From assembly GCF_900454895.1 (NCBI RefSeq), contig NZ_UGTA01000001.1, positions 1,550,001 through 1,614,000 on the forward strand: a stretch of DNA of 64,000 bases, in the 5' to 3' direction. The notes under the pieces were generated by a model that worked only from the letters and a program-made list of their open reading frames with translations, ran no database searches and was not told the origin of the DNA. A program made the position numbers and the translations under genes. The stretch is from Phocoenobacter uteri. GTDB lineage: Bacteria; Pseudomonadota; Gammaproteobacteria; Enterobacterales; Pasteurellaceae. This document shows, piece by piece, positions 1 through 7,705 of this stretch. The first letter of the stretch is position 1. Every line of letters begins with the position of its first letter.

Positions 1-497
1 TAGCAGCCAAATTTACCGAATAAATAAAACAGCGGTGCTGGATGTGGTTTAACCAAAGGTAACGACTGCCCGCCTAAGGTTTCTGAAAATAAATGATCGA
101 TCCCAAAGGCTTTTAAGACTGGTTGCACGTGCTTGGTAGGTTTGTTGGTAACCACCGCCAAAATATAGCCTTTGTTATGTAACGCTTCTAAAGTTGATTT
201 CACGTTATCAAACAACACACTTTTAGTACACACATTCTGCCCATAAAAATAATCAAAACGTTGTTTAAGTTGGGCAATTTGTTCCGCATTAAATTGCTCC
301 GCCTTACCCGACCATTCTAAGCCTTTTTGGAATAATACATCCGCCCCTTTACCAATCCAAGTTAATACTTTTTCTTCTGGTGCTGATGGCAACCCTACTT
401 CCTCAAAAGCGGAATTTAATGATAACGCTAAATCTGGCAAGCTATTCACTAACGTACCGTCTAAATCAAAGCCAATAAGTTTAAATTTGTTGTTCAT
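1..497 (-). CDS. gph: Phosphoglycolate phosphatase, 3' end beyond window
   Basis: HAD-superfamily hydrolase that dephosphorylates 2-phosphoglycolate, a salvage product of DNA 3'-end repair. The N-terminal 165 residues are in the window; the rest lies left of base 1. The protein opens with the HAD motif I, FDLDGTLVNS, in which Asp11 and Asp13 would be nucleophile and general acid, followed by a helical cap. Motif II is visible as VVTNKP near residue 125. The start ATG at 497 is preceded on the minus strand by GGGAAAC, a plausible weak ribosome binding site. Family assignment is firm; Gph rather than another HAD phosphatase rests on overall similarity to Pasteurellaceae Gph. Confidence 0.88.
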   Translation of the reverse strand, partial: MNNKFKLIGFDLDGTLVNSLPDLALSLNSAFEEVGLPSAPEEKVLTWIGKGADVLFQKGLEWSGKAEQFNAEQIAQLKQRFDYFYGQNVCTKSVLFDNVKSTLEALHNKGYILAVVTNKPTKHVQPVLKAFGIDHLFSETLGGQSLPLVKPHPAPLFYLFGKFGC

Positions 498-619
498 TTT
501 GTTTCCCATTTATATTTATTGATCGGCATATAGTTTAAATCAATCTTAATCAAGGTAGAACCTTTAATTTTAAAAAATAAGGGAATAAAAATGATACTCA
601 AAAATTATTTAAAATCTTA

Positions 620-625
620 TATAAT
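620..625 (+). promoter_or_regulatory. Possible -10 element for panE
   Basis: TATAAT lies 60 bases before the panE start in an AT-rich stretch. I see no good -35 hexamer at the right distance, so only the -10 match is reported. Confidence 0.35.
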
Positions 626-684
626 TAAACGCTGAACTATTTTAGGTGTGATTTCGTTGCATTCTAATGAGTAAGGACAATAAA

Positions 685-1626
685 ATGAAAATAGTGATTG
701 CAGGTGCTGGGGCAATGGGCGGACGTTTTGGCTATATGCTAAAACAAGCAGGGCAACAAGTTATTTTAGTTGATAGTTGGAAAGAACATATTGATATTAT
801 TTCTCAAAATGGTTTAACGGTGGAAAGCGACGGTAAAAGAGAAAGCGTGCCTTTTACCGCTTATCACACAAAACAAATAGCACACCTAGAGATTGCCGAT
901 ACGATTATTCTTTTTGTGAAAGCAATGCAGTTACCAGAAATGCTCTCGGATTTACAATCCATCATCGGTCAAAACACCCGTGTTATTTGCTTACTCAATG
1001 GGCTTGGGCATATAGACACGATCAAAAAATATGTCTCTCATAAAAATATTTTTATCGGTGTCACAATGTGGACGGCGGGGCTAGTAAGTGCTGGGCATAT
1101 ACATTTAGCGGGCGATGGCAGTATTGAGCTTCAAAATATTACACCTTCAGAAAATGAATCAGGGCAACAATTGGTGGATATCTTTAATGAAGCTGGCTTG
1201 AAAGCAAGATATAGCCACGATGTGCTTGTATCCATCTGGAAAAAAGCCTGTGTGAATGGCGTATTAAATGGGATATGTGCGATTTTAGATTGCAATTTAT
1301 ACCAATTCGGTCAGATTCCATCCCATCACGATTTTGTGGCTCAAGTCGTATCCGAATTTGCCGCTATCGCTAAATCTATTGATAATGTCGACATTGACCA
1401 AACCGCAGTGATTAAGCTGATTGAAAGTACTTATGATCCTGAAAAGCAAGGCATGCACTACCCTTCAATGCATCAAGATCTAGTGAAAAATCATCGCCTC
1501 ACGGAGGTTGATTACATCAACGGCTATATTGCGAGAAAGGGAAAGGAGCAAGGCATTCCCGTCCCTTACTGTGAACTCATCACTCTATTAGTACACGGAA
1601 AAGAAAAAGTGCTGGGGATTATTTAA
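685..1626 (+). CDS. panE: 2-dehydropantoate 2-reductase (ketopantoate reductase)
   Basis: NADPH-dependent reduction of ketopantoate to pantoate in the pantothenate/CoA pathway. The N-terminus carries the Rossmann dinucleotide motif GAGAMGG (residues 7-13), and the C-terminal half has the ApbA/PanE helical domain with KKACVNGVLN, which contains the family's conserved Lys and Asn. Length is 313 residues, normal for PanE. An in-frame ATG exists at 667, but AAGGA at 674-678 sits at ideal spacing before the ATG at 685, so 685 is chosen. The gene is monocistronic: divergent from gph and ended by a hairpin shared with truD. ApbA-type paralogues with other substrates exist, so the exact substrate is inferred. 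Confidence 0.85.
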   Translation: MKIVIAGAGAMGGRFGYMLKQAGQQVILVDSWKEHIDIISQNGLTVESDGKRESVPFTAYHTKQIAHLEIADTIILFVKAMQLPEMLSDLQSIIGQNTRVICLLNGLGHIDTIKKYVSHKNIFIGVTMWTAGLVSAGHIHLAGDGSIELQNITPSENESGQQLVDIFNEAGLKARYSHDVLVSIWKKACVNGVLNGICAILDCNLYQFGQIPSHHDFVAQVVSEFAAIAKSIDNVDIDQTAVIKLIESTYDPEKQGMHYPSMHQDLVKNHRLTEVDYINGYIARKGKEQGIPVPYCELITLLVHGKEKVLGII

Positions 1627-1632
1627 TATTAC

Positions 1633-1665
1633 TTGGGGATTGGCTTTCCCCAATCCCCCATTTTT
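1633..1665. terminator. Bidirectional terminator between panE and truD
   Basis: GGGGATTGG (1635-1643) pairs perfectly with CCAATCCCC (1650-1658) around a 6-base loop and is followed by a T-run (1661-1665). It lies between two convergent genes. Confidence 0.8.
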
Positions 1666-1686
1666 ATCATCTATAAAATGACATAT

Positions 1687-2691
1687 TTAATTCGTTAAAA
1701 CCAACTCTCTCACTAACCCCGTCGCGTAGCTTCCGGAATCTAAAAAGAAGTGTAATTTTAATCCTTCATCCATAAACTGCCATTGGAAATTTTGTGGTTT
1801 ACACAACATTGCTCGGCGAGCCGCTTTCATTCTAACGTCTTTCATTAAGTTGATAAAAGATTGGTTTTGTTCGATGATGTGTTGCTCTGATTGTGGGGCG
1901 AGTTTTTCTAAGGAATCTTCGCCAATCAATGGTGCAGTCAGTAATACATCATTATCGATTAAACGTTGTTGTAATTCTGCTAGCTCATTTTCCGTCGCTT
2001 GGAAGAAGCTGTTTGAGCCTGAAAGTTGAAGTAAGTCATTACTTACAACCTGTGAAATCAAATTTTCTTGAATACGAGCAGAAACGACCTGATTGAAAAT
2101 ATCACTGCGTGCTGCTGAAAGATAAAAACTGCGTTTTTTGCGATCTTTAACTTTTATTTCACCATTTGCCCAGCGTTGTGCTTGAGTTAAATTATTGCCA
2201 TCTCGTCCAAAGCGTTGTTCGGTAAAATAGTTAGGAAATCCGACCGCTTGGATTTGAGCTAAACGCTGCTCTAACTCATCTGTTTGTTTTACATCTCTGA
2301 GTAAAAGCTCAAAATGGTTGCCCACTAATGCCCCCACACGGATTTTTCGGTTATGGCGAGTGACCTCTAAAATTTCAACGCCTTCTTCTGCAAACTGACT
2401 AAAATCTGGGGTTTCTTTGCCTGCTAAATGTAAGCAGAACCATTGTTCGGTCACCGCATTGCGATCTTTTAAGCCCGCATAACTCATATTTTTGGCAGAA
2501 ATACCTGCAAATTTTGCTAATTTTTCACCGACAAATAACGTATTTGCGTTGGTTTTACGTACTTTTACTGCAACAAATTCGCCTTCATTTGCAAGTTCAT
2601 AGCCTAATTCCTCTTTTACGATAAAATCAGCACTCTCTGCTTTTAATCGCCCTGTTTGTTGCGGTTCGCCATTAAGATAGGCTAAATTCAT
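1687..2691 (-). CDS. truD: tRNA pseudouridine(13) synthase TruD
   Basis: Isomerises U13 in tRNA-Glu to pseudouridine. The hallmark motif YAGLKDRNAVTEQW is at residues 71-84, with Asp76 as the expected catalytic nucleophile; FPNYFTEQRFGRDGNN, also typical of TruD, follows near residue 152. At 334 residues it is full length. AAGGATCAGAAA directly precedes the ATG at 2691. It is the last gene of the leftward surE-yqaA-LysM-nlpD-truD group, about 100 bases after nlpD, so it may also have its own promoter. Linkage of truD with surE and nlpD is shared with enterobacteria and supports the call. Confidence 0.95.
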   Translation of the reverse strand: MNLAYLNGEPQQTGRLKAESADFIVKEELGYELANEGEFVAVKVRKTNANTLFVGEKLAKFAGISAKNMSYAGLKDRNAVTEQWFCLHLAGKETPDFSQFAEEGVEILEVTRHNRKIRVGALVGNHFELLLRDVKQTDELEQRLAQIQAVGFPNYFTEQRFGRDGNNLTQAQRWANGEIKVKDRKKRSFYLSAARSDIFNQVVSARIQENLISQVVSNDLLQLSGSNSFFQATENELAELQQRLIDNDVLLTAPLIGEDSLEKLAPQSEQHIIEQNQSFINLMKDVRMKAARRAMLCKPQNFQWQFMDEGLKLHFFLDSGSYATGLVRELVLTN

Positions 2692-2757
2692 TTTCTGATC
2701 CTTATTTTTATTACGATAGATATGAAAATACCGCCAACACTTAAAGTTTTAAAAAGT

Positions 2758-2787
2758 GCAAGCGGTAATATTTTTTCATAAATTTAC
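2758..2787 (+). repeat. DNA uptake signal sequence (Apl type) in a hairpin
   Basis: GCAAGCGGTAATATTTTTT followed by an AT-rich tail matches the Apl-type USS. A partly complementary half, ATACCGCCAACACTT, lies 30 bases upstream, so the pair could form an imperfect stem between nlpD and truD. Confidence 0.6.
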
Positions 2788-2790
2788 AAA

Positions 2791-3942
2791 TTAACGTTTT
2801 GGTAAATAATCCATTGGATTCACTGATTTACCTTTGTAACGAATTTCAAAATGAAGTTTTGTAGAGTCAGTTCCAGTGTTTCCCATTGTTGCAATGCGTT
2901 GCCCCAATTTCACTTTATCATTTTCTTCTACTAAAATTTCATCGTTGTGAGCATAAGCACTGAGATAATTATCATCGTGTTTGATAATGATTAAATTACC
3001 ATAGCCTTGTAAAGCATCACCAGCATAAACAACTTGTCCATTTGCTGCTGATTTAACACTTTGACCTTTTGAACCTTTAATATCAATCCCTTTATTTCCA
3101 CCATCAGACGATGAAAAATAAGAACTAATTCTTCCCGCTGTTGGCCAATTCCATCTAAGAGAATGACTAATTTTAGGGGCTGTTTTTACGCTTTTTTCTG
3201 TTTGATGAGATACACTCACTTGTGATTTTTCTTGCCCAACACTTGCTTTAATTGGTCCTTTTACAGAACCATCTGAACCATATGCTGTACCATTTGCTGC
3301 AGGTACATAAGTAACCTCTGGCTCTTTTGGCTTAACAGGTTGTGGGACTGGTACCACGACCTCTTTTGTGACAACTTTTTCTTTATAGCCACTTGATAAT
3401 TTAATTTTTTGACCAATATGAAGCGGATAAGGTGCTTTTAAACCGTTTAATTCTGCTACTTCTGGCACATCCATTCCTGCAATGTATGCAATTAAAAAGA
3501 TTGTATCCCCTTTACGTACCGTATAAATATTGCCCTCATAAGAGCCTTTATCTATCTTACTATAAATAGGTTTGTTGGTTTGCTCATCACGCGGAATAGT
3601 AATGGCTTTCTCTACTTCCTTTTCCTTTACTCTAACTTTTTCAGTCACTTTCTTAACAACAGGCTGTATTGGCTTTGCAACAGGTTTAACGTTATTCACC
3701 GTCATATTTGTTGGCTTGTTTGTTACAAGAGCCACCGTTTTTTGAGGTTGAGACATCGTCTTTATTGGAGCAGGTATTTGTGTATTATGTGCTAATCTTT
3801 GACGCTGATATTGCGTTTTTGCCATTTTCTTAGCAACAGGTGATTTAACCTTAGATACGTATTCAACAGGTGCAGCATAATCTGTACTACACGCCCCTAA
3901 TGCTACTGCACCTAATGGTAACAGTAAAAGTGATTTTTTCAT
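2791..3942 (-). CDS. nlpD: Outer-membrane lipoprotein NlpD/LppB with LysM and degenerate M23 domains
   Basis: Activator of periplasmic amidases at the division septum. The first ATG (3942, preceded by AGAGG) gives a lipoprotein signal ending ALGAC, with Cys18 as the lipidation site; a TTG six bases further upstream is not needed. A Lys/Pro/Val-rich linker leads to a LysM domain (residues about 139-183) and a C-terminal LytM/M23 domain (about 264-383). In that domain the zinc-ligand His of HxGxD is replaced by Asn (NKGID, Asn283) and only one His of the HxH motif remains (LHFEIR). This matches NlpD-type activators that lack hydrolase activity. In Haemophilus the homologue is the antigenic lipoprotein LppB. 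Confidence 0.92.
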   Translation of the reverse strand: MKKSLLLLPLGAVALGACSTDYAAPVEYVSKVKSPVAKKMAKTQYQRQRLAHNTQIPAPIKTMSQPQKTVALVTNKPTNMTVNNVKPVAKPIQPVVKKVTEKVRVKEKEVEKAITIPRDEQTNKPIYSKIDKGSYEGNIYTVRKGDTIFLIAYIAGMDVPEVAELNGLKAPYPLHIGQKIKLSSGYKEKVVTKEVVVPVPQPVKPKEPEVTYVPAANGTAYGSDGSVKGPIKASVGQEKSQVSVSHQTEKSVKTAPKISHSLRWNWPTAGRISSYFSSSDGGNKGIDIKGSKGQSVKSAANGQVVYAGDALQGYGNLIIIKHDDNYLSAYAHNDEILVEENDKVKLGQRIATMGNTGTDSTKLHFEIRYKGKSVNPMDYLPKR

Positions 3943-3964
3943 CCTCAACCTCTATTTAATTAAA

Positions 3965-4396
3965 TTATTTAAGTTTTAATACTTGTCCAACTGACAGTGT
4001 GTATGGATAGCTTAAATTATTTAAACGTGCAATTTCAGCTTTATCTTTACCGGCTAAATAAGAAACGAAAAATAATGTATCGCCTTTTTGCACTGTATAA
4101 GAATTGCCTGTATAAGAACCTTTCATAATTTGGCTATAATCAGGTTTACCGTCAACGCCACGAGGAATATTAAACGCAGTACCAACTTCTTGAACTTGTT
4201 CCACGACCTCTGTTGTTTCTTGATACACTGGTTGTTGCTGTGCTTGATAAACAGGTTCTTCTACTGCTTCAACAGTATTCTGCCAGCCTGCATTTGCTGT
4301 TTCAACAACAGGAACAGTTTCTTCTGCTGGCGTATAGGTTGTACAACCCGCTAAAGTTAATGCCATAATTGGAAATACTAAATGTAATTTTTTCAT
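3965..4396 (-). CDS. Small LysM lipoprotein, NlpD-like partial paralogue
   Basis: A 143-residue lipoprotein with signal MKKLHLVFPIMALTLAGC (lipobox LAGC, Cys18), a Glu/Gln/Val-rich linker and a C-terminal LysM domain (about 99-143). Its last 67 residues align with NlpD residues 116-183, about half identical (shared KGSY, YTV.KGDT, LN.L, PY.L..GQ), but it stops where NlpD continues into its M23 domain. The two genes are 22 bases apart in the same orientation, which suggests a tandem duplication followed by loss of the M23 part. It would be tethered to a membrane and bind peptidoglycan; any role in amidase control is unknown. Confidence 0.85.
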   Translation of the reverse strand: MKKLHLVFPIMALTLAGCTTYTPAEETVPVVETANAGWQNTVEAVEEPVYQAQQQPVYQETTEVVEQVQEVGTAFNIPRGVDGKPDYSQIMKGSYTGNSYTVQKGDTLFFVSYLAGKDKAEIARLNNLSYPYTLSVGQVLKLK

Positions 4397-4409
4397 TTTG
4401 TTGCCTCTT

Positions 4410-4994
4410 TTATTTAAAAAATTGATAGAGAAAATAACCGATAATCCCTAAGAATACCACTCCCCAACCAATGATTTCAATGGATTTACGAATTTTTTGT
4501 GCATATTTCTCACCGCCCCACGCCGATAACTTTGCGACAAGGTAAAAACGTAAAAAGCGAGAAACTGTTGCCGTTAATACAAAGGGGAAAAAGAACATTT
4601 GCATTACACCAGCACAAATCGTGAATATTTTATAAGGAATAGGCGAAAATCCTGCTAAAAAGACAACTAAAATTCCCCATTGTTCAAACCAAATCATCGT
4701 CTTATCAAATTGAGTTTGATACCCCCAATTTATAATAATTTGTTGCACCCACTCAAAAGCATAAAATCCAATGCCATAACCAATCATCCCCCCCAATACA
4801 GAAGCAAGAGTGGTATAAATCGCATAACGTGTAGCTAAATGCGGTTTACTCATTGACATCGGAATCAGCATAACATCCGGTGGAATAGGAAAAAATATTG
4901 CCTCACAAAAACTCACCACCGTGAGCCATAATCCAGCAAATCGGTGGGATGACCACATCATTACCTTGTCATAAATCGTGCCAAATAATTTCAT
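4410..4994 (-). CDS. yqaA: YqaA-type inner-membrane protein (DedA/SNARE-associated family)
   Basis: A 194-residue integral membrane protein with several hydrophobic segments (roughly 20-40, 55-85, 110-150, 172-192). The signature FFPIPPDVMLIPM near residue 34 and the central ...VVFLAGFSPIPYKIFTICAGV segment are typical of the YqaA branch of the DedA superfamily, whose members are implicated in lipid handling. The exact role is not established. Its ATG at 4994 abuts the surE stop codon with no gap, so translational coupling is likely. Confidence 0.85.
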   Translation of the reverse strand: MKLFGTIYDKVMMWSSHRFAGLWLTVVSFCEAIFFPIPPDVMLIPMSMSKPHLATRYAIYTTLASVLGGMIGYGIGFYAFEWVQQIIINWGYQTQFDKTMIWFEQWGILVVFLAGFSPIPYKIFTICAGVMQMFFFPFVLTATVSRFLRFYLVAKLSAWGGEKYAQKIRKSIEIIGWGVVFLGIIGYFLYQFFK

Positions 4995-5762
4995 TTAAAA
5001 CTTTTCTTTCAACGCTGAAATAGATTGATGAGCCGTCATATCTGCTTGAATCGGCGTGATTGACACTTTATTTTGTTTCACAGCAAAAAAGTCGGTACCT
5101 TCACCATTATCCACAGGTGTACCACTTGGTCCGATCCAATAAACCGTCGCATCACGCGGATCTTTATTCTCCACGATCTTTGCATCAGCAAGACGATGTC
5201 CACAACGCGTGATCTCGATCCCTTGTAATTGATCATAATTCACATTCGGCACATTCACATTTAAAATCTGTTTTGGTGCAACTAAATCTGGCTGCATTTT
5301 TTGTAAAATATCCAATACCACCTGAGCTGCTGTTTCAAAATTATGCTCACCAGCAGAAAGATAAGTTGAATCATTTTTTTCAACCAAAGAAACCGCAATA
5401 CAAGGATATTTCAAATGACGTCCTTCCAATGCAGCTGCAACAGTGCCTGAATAAATAACATCATCGCCTAAATTTGCACCGTGATTGATGCCTGAAACCA
5501 CTAAATCGAATTCTTCTTCAAACAAACCATTTAACGCTAAATGAACACAATCTGCGGGTGTTCCTGCTACAACGGTATAATTTTGCTCTGTTAACTGTTT
5601 TACTCTTAACGGATCGACGAGGGTTAAGCAACTTGATGCCGCACTTCTGTTTCTATCTGGTGCAATCACCGTCACATTATGCCCTGCATTACGCAGTGTT
5701 GTTGCTAAAATATTGATTCCCTTTGCGTGGATTCCATCATCATTGCTTATCAGTATATTCAT
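4995..5762 (-). CDS. surE: 5'/3'-nucleotidase SurE
   Basis: Metal-dependent nucleotidase of the survival protein family. MNILISNDDG places the metal-binding Asp8-Asp9 at the N-terminus, and NRSAASSCLT and SGINHGANLGDDVIYSGTV carry further family residues. Length of 255 residues is normal. The reading frame is open for 15 codons more upstream, but AAGGAAATAAA precedes the ATG at 5762 and SurE proteins start exactly here, so 5762 is chosen. It heads the surE-yqaA-LysM-nlpD-truD group. The enterobacterial neighbours pcm and rpoS are absent, as expected in Pasteurellaceae. Confidence 0.95.
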   Translation of the reverse strand: MNILISNDDGIHAKGINILATTLRNAGHNVTVIAPDRNRSAASSCLTLVDPLRVKQLTEQNYTVVAGTPADCVHLALNGLFEEEFDLVVSGINHGANLGDDVIYSGTVAAALEGRHLKYPCIAVSLVEKNDSTYLSAGEHNFETAAQVVLDILQKMQPDLVAPKQILNVNVPNVNYDQLQGIEITRCGHRLADAKIVENKDPRDATVYWIGPSGTPVDNGEGTDFFAVKQNKVSITPIQADMTAHQSISALKEKF

Positions 5763-5800
5763 TTTATTTCCTTCTTTGTTATTCCTTTTTAAATAAAAAA

Positions 5801-5831
5801 TTTGCAAATTTTTACTTAAATTTAACCGCTT
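5801..5831 (-). repeat. DNA uptake signal sequence (Apl type)
   Basis: On the minus strand the core is AAGCGGTTAAATTTAAG followed by an AT-rich tail ending in TTTGCAAA. This matches the extended Apl USS; it lies upstream of surE. Confidence 0.65.
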
Positions 5832-6030
5832 ATAAAATCATTGGCTCAGCATAGTATCCTTTGTTAATTCTAATTTCAACTATTGAAAGCTCATCATAAC
5901 AAAACATAAAATTCACTTTTTCAACATAAAATAGAATTGCTATTTTGTCTAACAAAAGCTCCTCTAAATTTAAGTACTTGTTAAGCATATAAAATTACCG
6001 CTCTGTTTCCATTTCTGACTTCATTTTACC

Positions 6031-6059
6031 TTGACTAACCCCCCTTTAATCGTTACCAT
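6031..6059 (+). promoter_or_regulatory. Possible corA promoter
   Basis: TTGACT (6031-6036) and TACCAT (6054-6059) are 17 bases apart. The -35 is good and the -10 matches 4 of 6. Transcription would begin near 6066 and give a leader of about 170 bases. Confidence 0.45.
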
Positions 6060-6090
6060 TTACGCAATTTTTTATTTGAGGAAACACATT

Positions 6091-6196
6091 TTGGACAGTC
6101 ATAGGGACTTTTCTAGTCAATATCATACAACTTACCTAAACTAAACACTTCTCGTCCAAATTGCCTCAAGGCTTACCGACGAGGGTCGGGTAAGTC
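6091..6196 (+). promoter_or_regulatory. corA leader with alternative stems
   Basis: TTGGAC (6091-6096) can pair with GTCCAA (6154-6159). The overlapping CTCGTC (6151-6156) can instead pair with GACGAG (6178-6183). CTTACC occurs twice (6131-6136 and 6172-6177), and both copies can pair with GGTAAG (6189-6194). The local hairpin CTTACCGAC/GTCGGGTAAG has one bulged G. Competing pairings of this kind are typical of regulatory leaders. I cannot match it to a known riboswitch class. Confidence 0.4.
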
Positions 6197-6235
6197 TGTT
6201 CCATTCTATGTTCACTCTCCCATAAGGAGTATGAA

Positions 6236-7192
6236 ATGATTAAAGCTTTTATGTTAAAAGAAGAGGCTTCTCGCTTAACAAGAGTTGATGAAACGGATCA
6301 ACACAATCTAAACAGTGCAATCTGGATTGATCTTGTTGATCCGAGTGACCAAGAACGCCGAGTTCTAGAGCGTGGACTTTCACAAACCTTAGCCGAAGAA
6401 CGTGAATTAGAAGATTTAGAAGCATCAGCACGTTTTTTTGAAGATGAAGACGGTCTGCATTTACACACCTTTTTCTACTGTTTAGATGAAGAAGATTATG
6501 CCGATATGGCATCCGTTGCATTTACGATTCGTGATGGGCGTTTATTCACATTACGTGAGCGTGAATTACCCGCATTTCGTTTATACCGAATGCGTACTCG
6601 TACCACAAAATTAACCGATGGCAATGCTTACGAATTATTATTAGATTTGCTCGACACCAAAGTCGAACAGCTCGCCGATGTCATCGAAGACATTTATGCC
6701 GATTTAGAAAAATTAAGCCGTGTCGTGCTAGAAGGAACGCAAGGGGAAGATTTAGACGAAGCCCTTTCTTCTTTAACTGAATTTGAAGACGCCAGCTCAA
6801 AAGTACGTTTGTGCTTAATGGATACCCAACGTGCATTAAGTTTCTTAATTCGTAAAACCCGTTTACCTGAAAACCAGCTTGAACAGGCTCGTGAAATCTT
6901 ACGAGATATTGAATCTCTGCAACCGCATAACGAATCACTATTCCAAAAAGTGAACTTCTTAATGCAAGCGGCAATGGGTTTTATCAACATTGAACAGAAC
7001 CGTATTATCAAGCTTTTCTCGGTGGTATCCGTAATGTTCCTACCGCCAACATTAGTGGCATCAAATTATGGTATGAACTTTGCCAATATGCCGGAATTAA
7101 GTTTTGCTTATGGCTACCCATTAGCGATTGGTTTAATGGTGGTTGCTGCGGTTGCACCTTACTGCTACTTTAAATATAAAGGTTGGTTGTAA
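6236..7192 (+). CDS. corA: Magnesium/cobalt transporter CorA
   Basis: Pentameric inner-membrane Mg2+ channel. The 318-residue protein has the long acidic cytoplasmic N-terminal domain, then two C-terminal membrane helices. The selectivity loop signature YGMNF is present (GMN at 279-281) and the short positively charged tail ...KYKGWL follows TM2. AAGGAG is 6 bases before the ATG at 6236. It is monocistronic, with a structured leader upstream and a hairpin terminator downstream. Assignment is secure; Mg2+ rather than Co2+/Ni2+ as the main physiological ion follows from the family. Confidence 0.96.
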   Translation: MIKAFMLKEEASRLTRVDETDQHNLNSAIWIDLVDPSDQERRVLERGLSQTLAEERELEDLEASARFFEDEDGLHLHTFFYCLDEEDYADMASVAFTIRDGRLFTLRERELPAFRLYRMRTRTTKLTDGNAYELLLDLLDTKVEQLADVIEDIYADLEKLSRVVLEGTQGEDLDEALSSLTEFEDASSKVRLCLMDTQRALSFLIRKTRLPENQLEQAREILRDIESLQPHNESLFQKVNFLMQAAMGFINIEQNRIIKLFSVVSVMFLPPTLVASNYGMNFANMPELSFAYGYPLAIGLMVVAAVAPYCYFKYKGWL

Positions 7193-7216
7193 TTTATAAA
7201 AACCAAATCATTATCA

Positions 7217-7264
7217 AAACAAGCCTAAGAATCAAGTAGATACATTTTTAGGTTTGTTTTTTAT
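7217..7264 (+). terminator. corA terminator
   Basis: AAACAAGCCTAA (7217-7228) pairs with TTAGGTTTGTTT (7248-7259; one G-T wobble), and the right arm runs into a T-tract. Confidence 0.7.
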
Positions 7265-7410
7265 TTTCAATTTATTACTATAAAAATTCAATAAACTGTG
7301 CCTCTTTTAAATGTTCAACGTTAACGAATGATAAGCCAAAAAACCTTTATATCAAGAATCAGAATCTCAATAAAATTTTTGATTATTTTCTATAAAAATT
7401 AAATCAGACT

Positions 7411-7440
7411 TTGCTTTTGCAATATCAATACCTATATAAT
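7411..7440 (+). promoter_or_regulatory. Promoter for the candidate small RNA
   Basis: TTGCTT (7411-7416) and a perfect TATAAT (7435-7440) are separated by 18 bases. The predicted start is near 7447. Confidence 0.55.
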
Positions 7441-7446
7441 ATAAAT

Positions 7447-7590
7447 CATACTTTACCTTGTTAATTCAGGAGTATCGGTGGAAAAATTCCCCGTGATACT
7501 ATTTGAGTTTTAGTGGATTTGGTGAGGTTTGAATTATCTACATCATAGGCTTTTAGCCAAGTAGGGCAGACTTCTTTACCTCACTTTTTT
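7447..7590 (+). ncRNA. Candidate small RNA between corA and trpS
   Basis: About 140 bases with two strong structures. Hairpin 1 spans 7471-7500: AGTATC pairs with GATACT and GGTGGAA with TTCCCC. Hairpin 2 spans 7522-7584: GTGAGGT pairs with ACCTCAC and encloses CTAC/GTAG and GGCT/AGCC stems. It is followed at once by six T (7585-7590), like an intrinsic terminator. A good promoter precedes it and a second TATAAT lies after the terminator, so it may be a stand-alone gene and not a trpS leader. I could not match it to 6S, 4.5S, tmRNA, GcvB or a riboswitch class. A GTG-started 11-codon frame at 7479 behind AGGAG could be a leader peptide instead. Confidence 0.5.
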
Positions 7591-7705
7591 CTTTTCTAAA
7601 AGAATAAGTCTCATTTGATATTTTTATAATACAAAAGGACATTTTTATCCCTCAAATAACGGACAAACAAGATAATATAAAAACAGGAAGAAATAGGAAT
7701 TTAAA

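Larger units (their letters stand above)
5763..6235. other. Divergent surE-corA intergenic region (473 bp)
   Basis: No protein gene. From left to right it holds the surE start region, a USS (5801-5831), an AT-rich spacer, a possible corA promoter (6031-6059) and a structured corA leader (about 6066-6235). These are listed separately. I see nothing recognisable at 5832-6030. Confidence 0.6.
7193..7705. other. corA-trpS intergenic region (513 bp)
   Basis: No protein gene of convincing quality. It contains the corA terminator (7217-7264), a promoter (7411-7440), a structured RNA ending in a terminator (about 7447-7590), and a further TATAAT (7625-7630) that may be the -10 of trpS. 7265-7410 shows nothing I can name. 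Confidence 0.6.

Noticed and set aside
6208..6225. Five-codon leader peptide (MFTLP) before corA
   Set aside because: No Shine-Dalgarno and no matching regulatory pattern; too short to support.
7447..7590. Known riboswitch or 6S/4.5S RNA at this position
   Set aside because: Compared by eye with TPP, FMN, lysine, glycine, cobalamin, GEMM, fluoride, yybP-ykoY and M-box cores and with 4.5S, 6S and GcvB; none of the conserved cores is present. Reported as unclassified instead.
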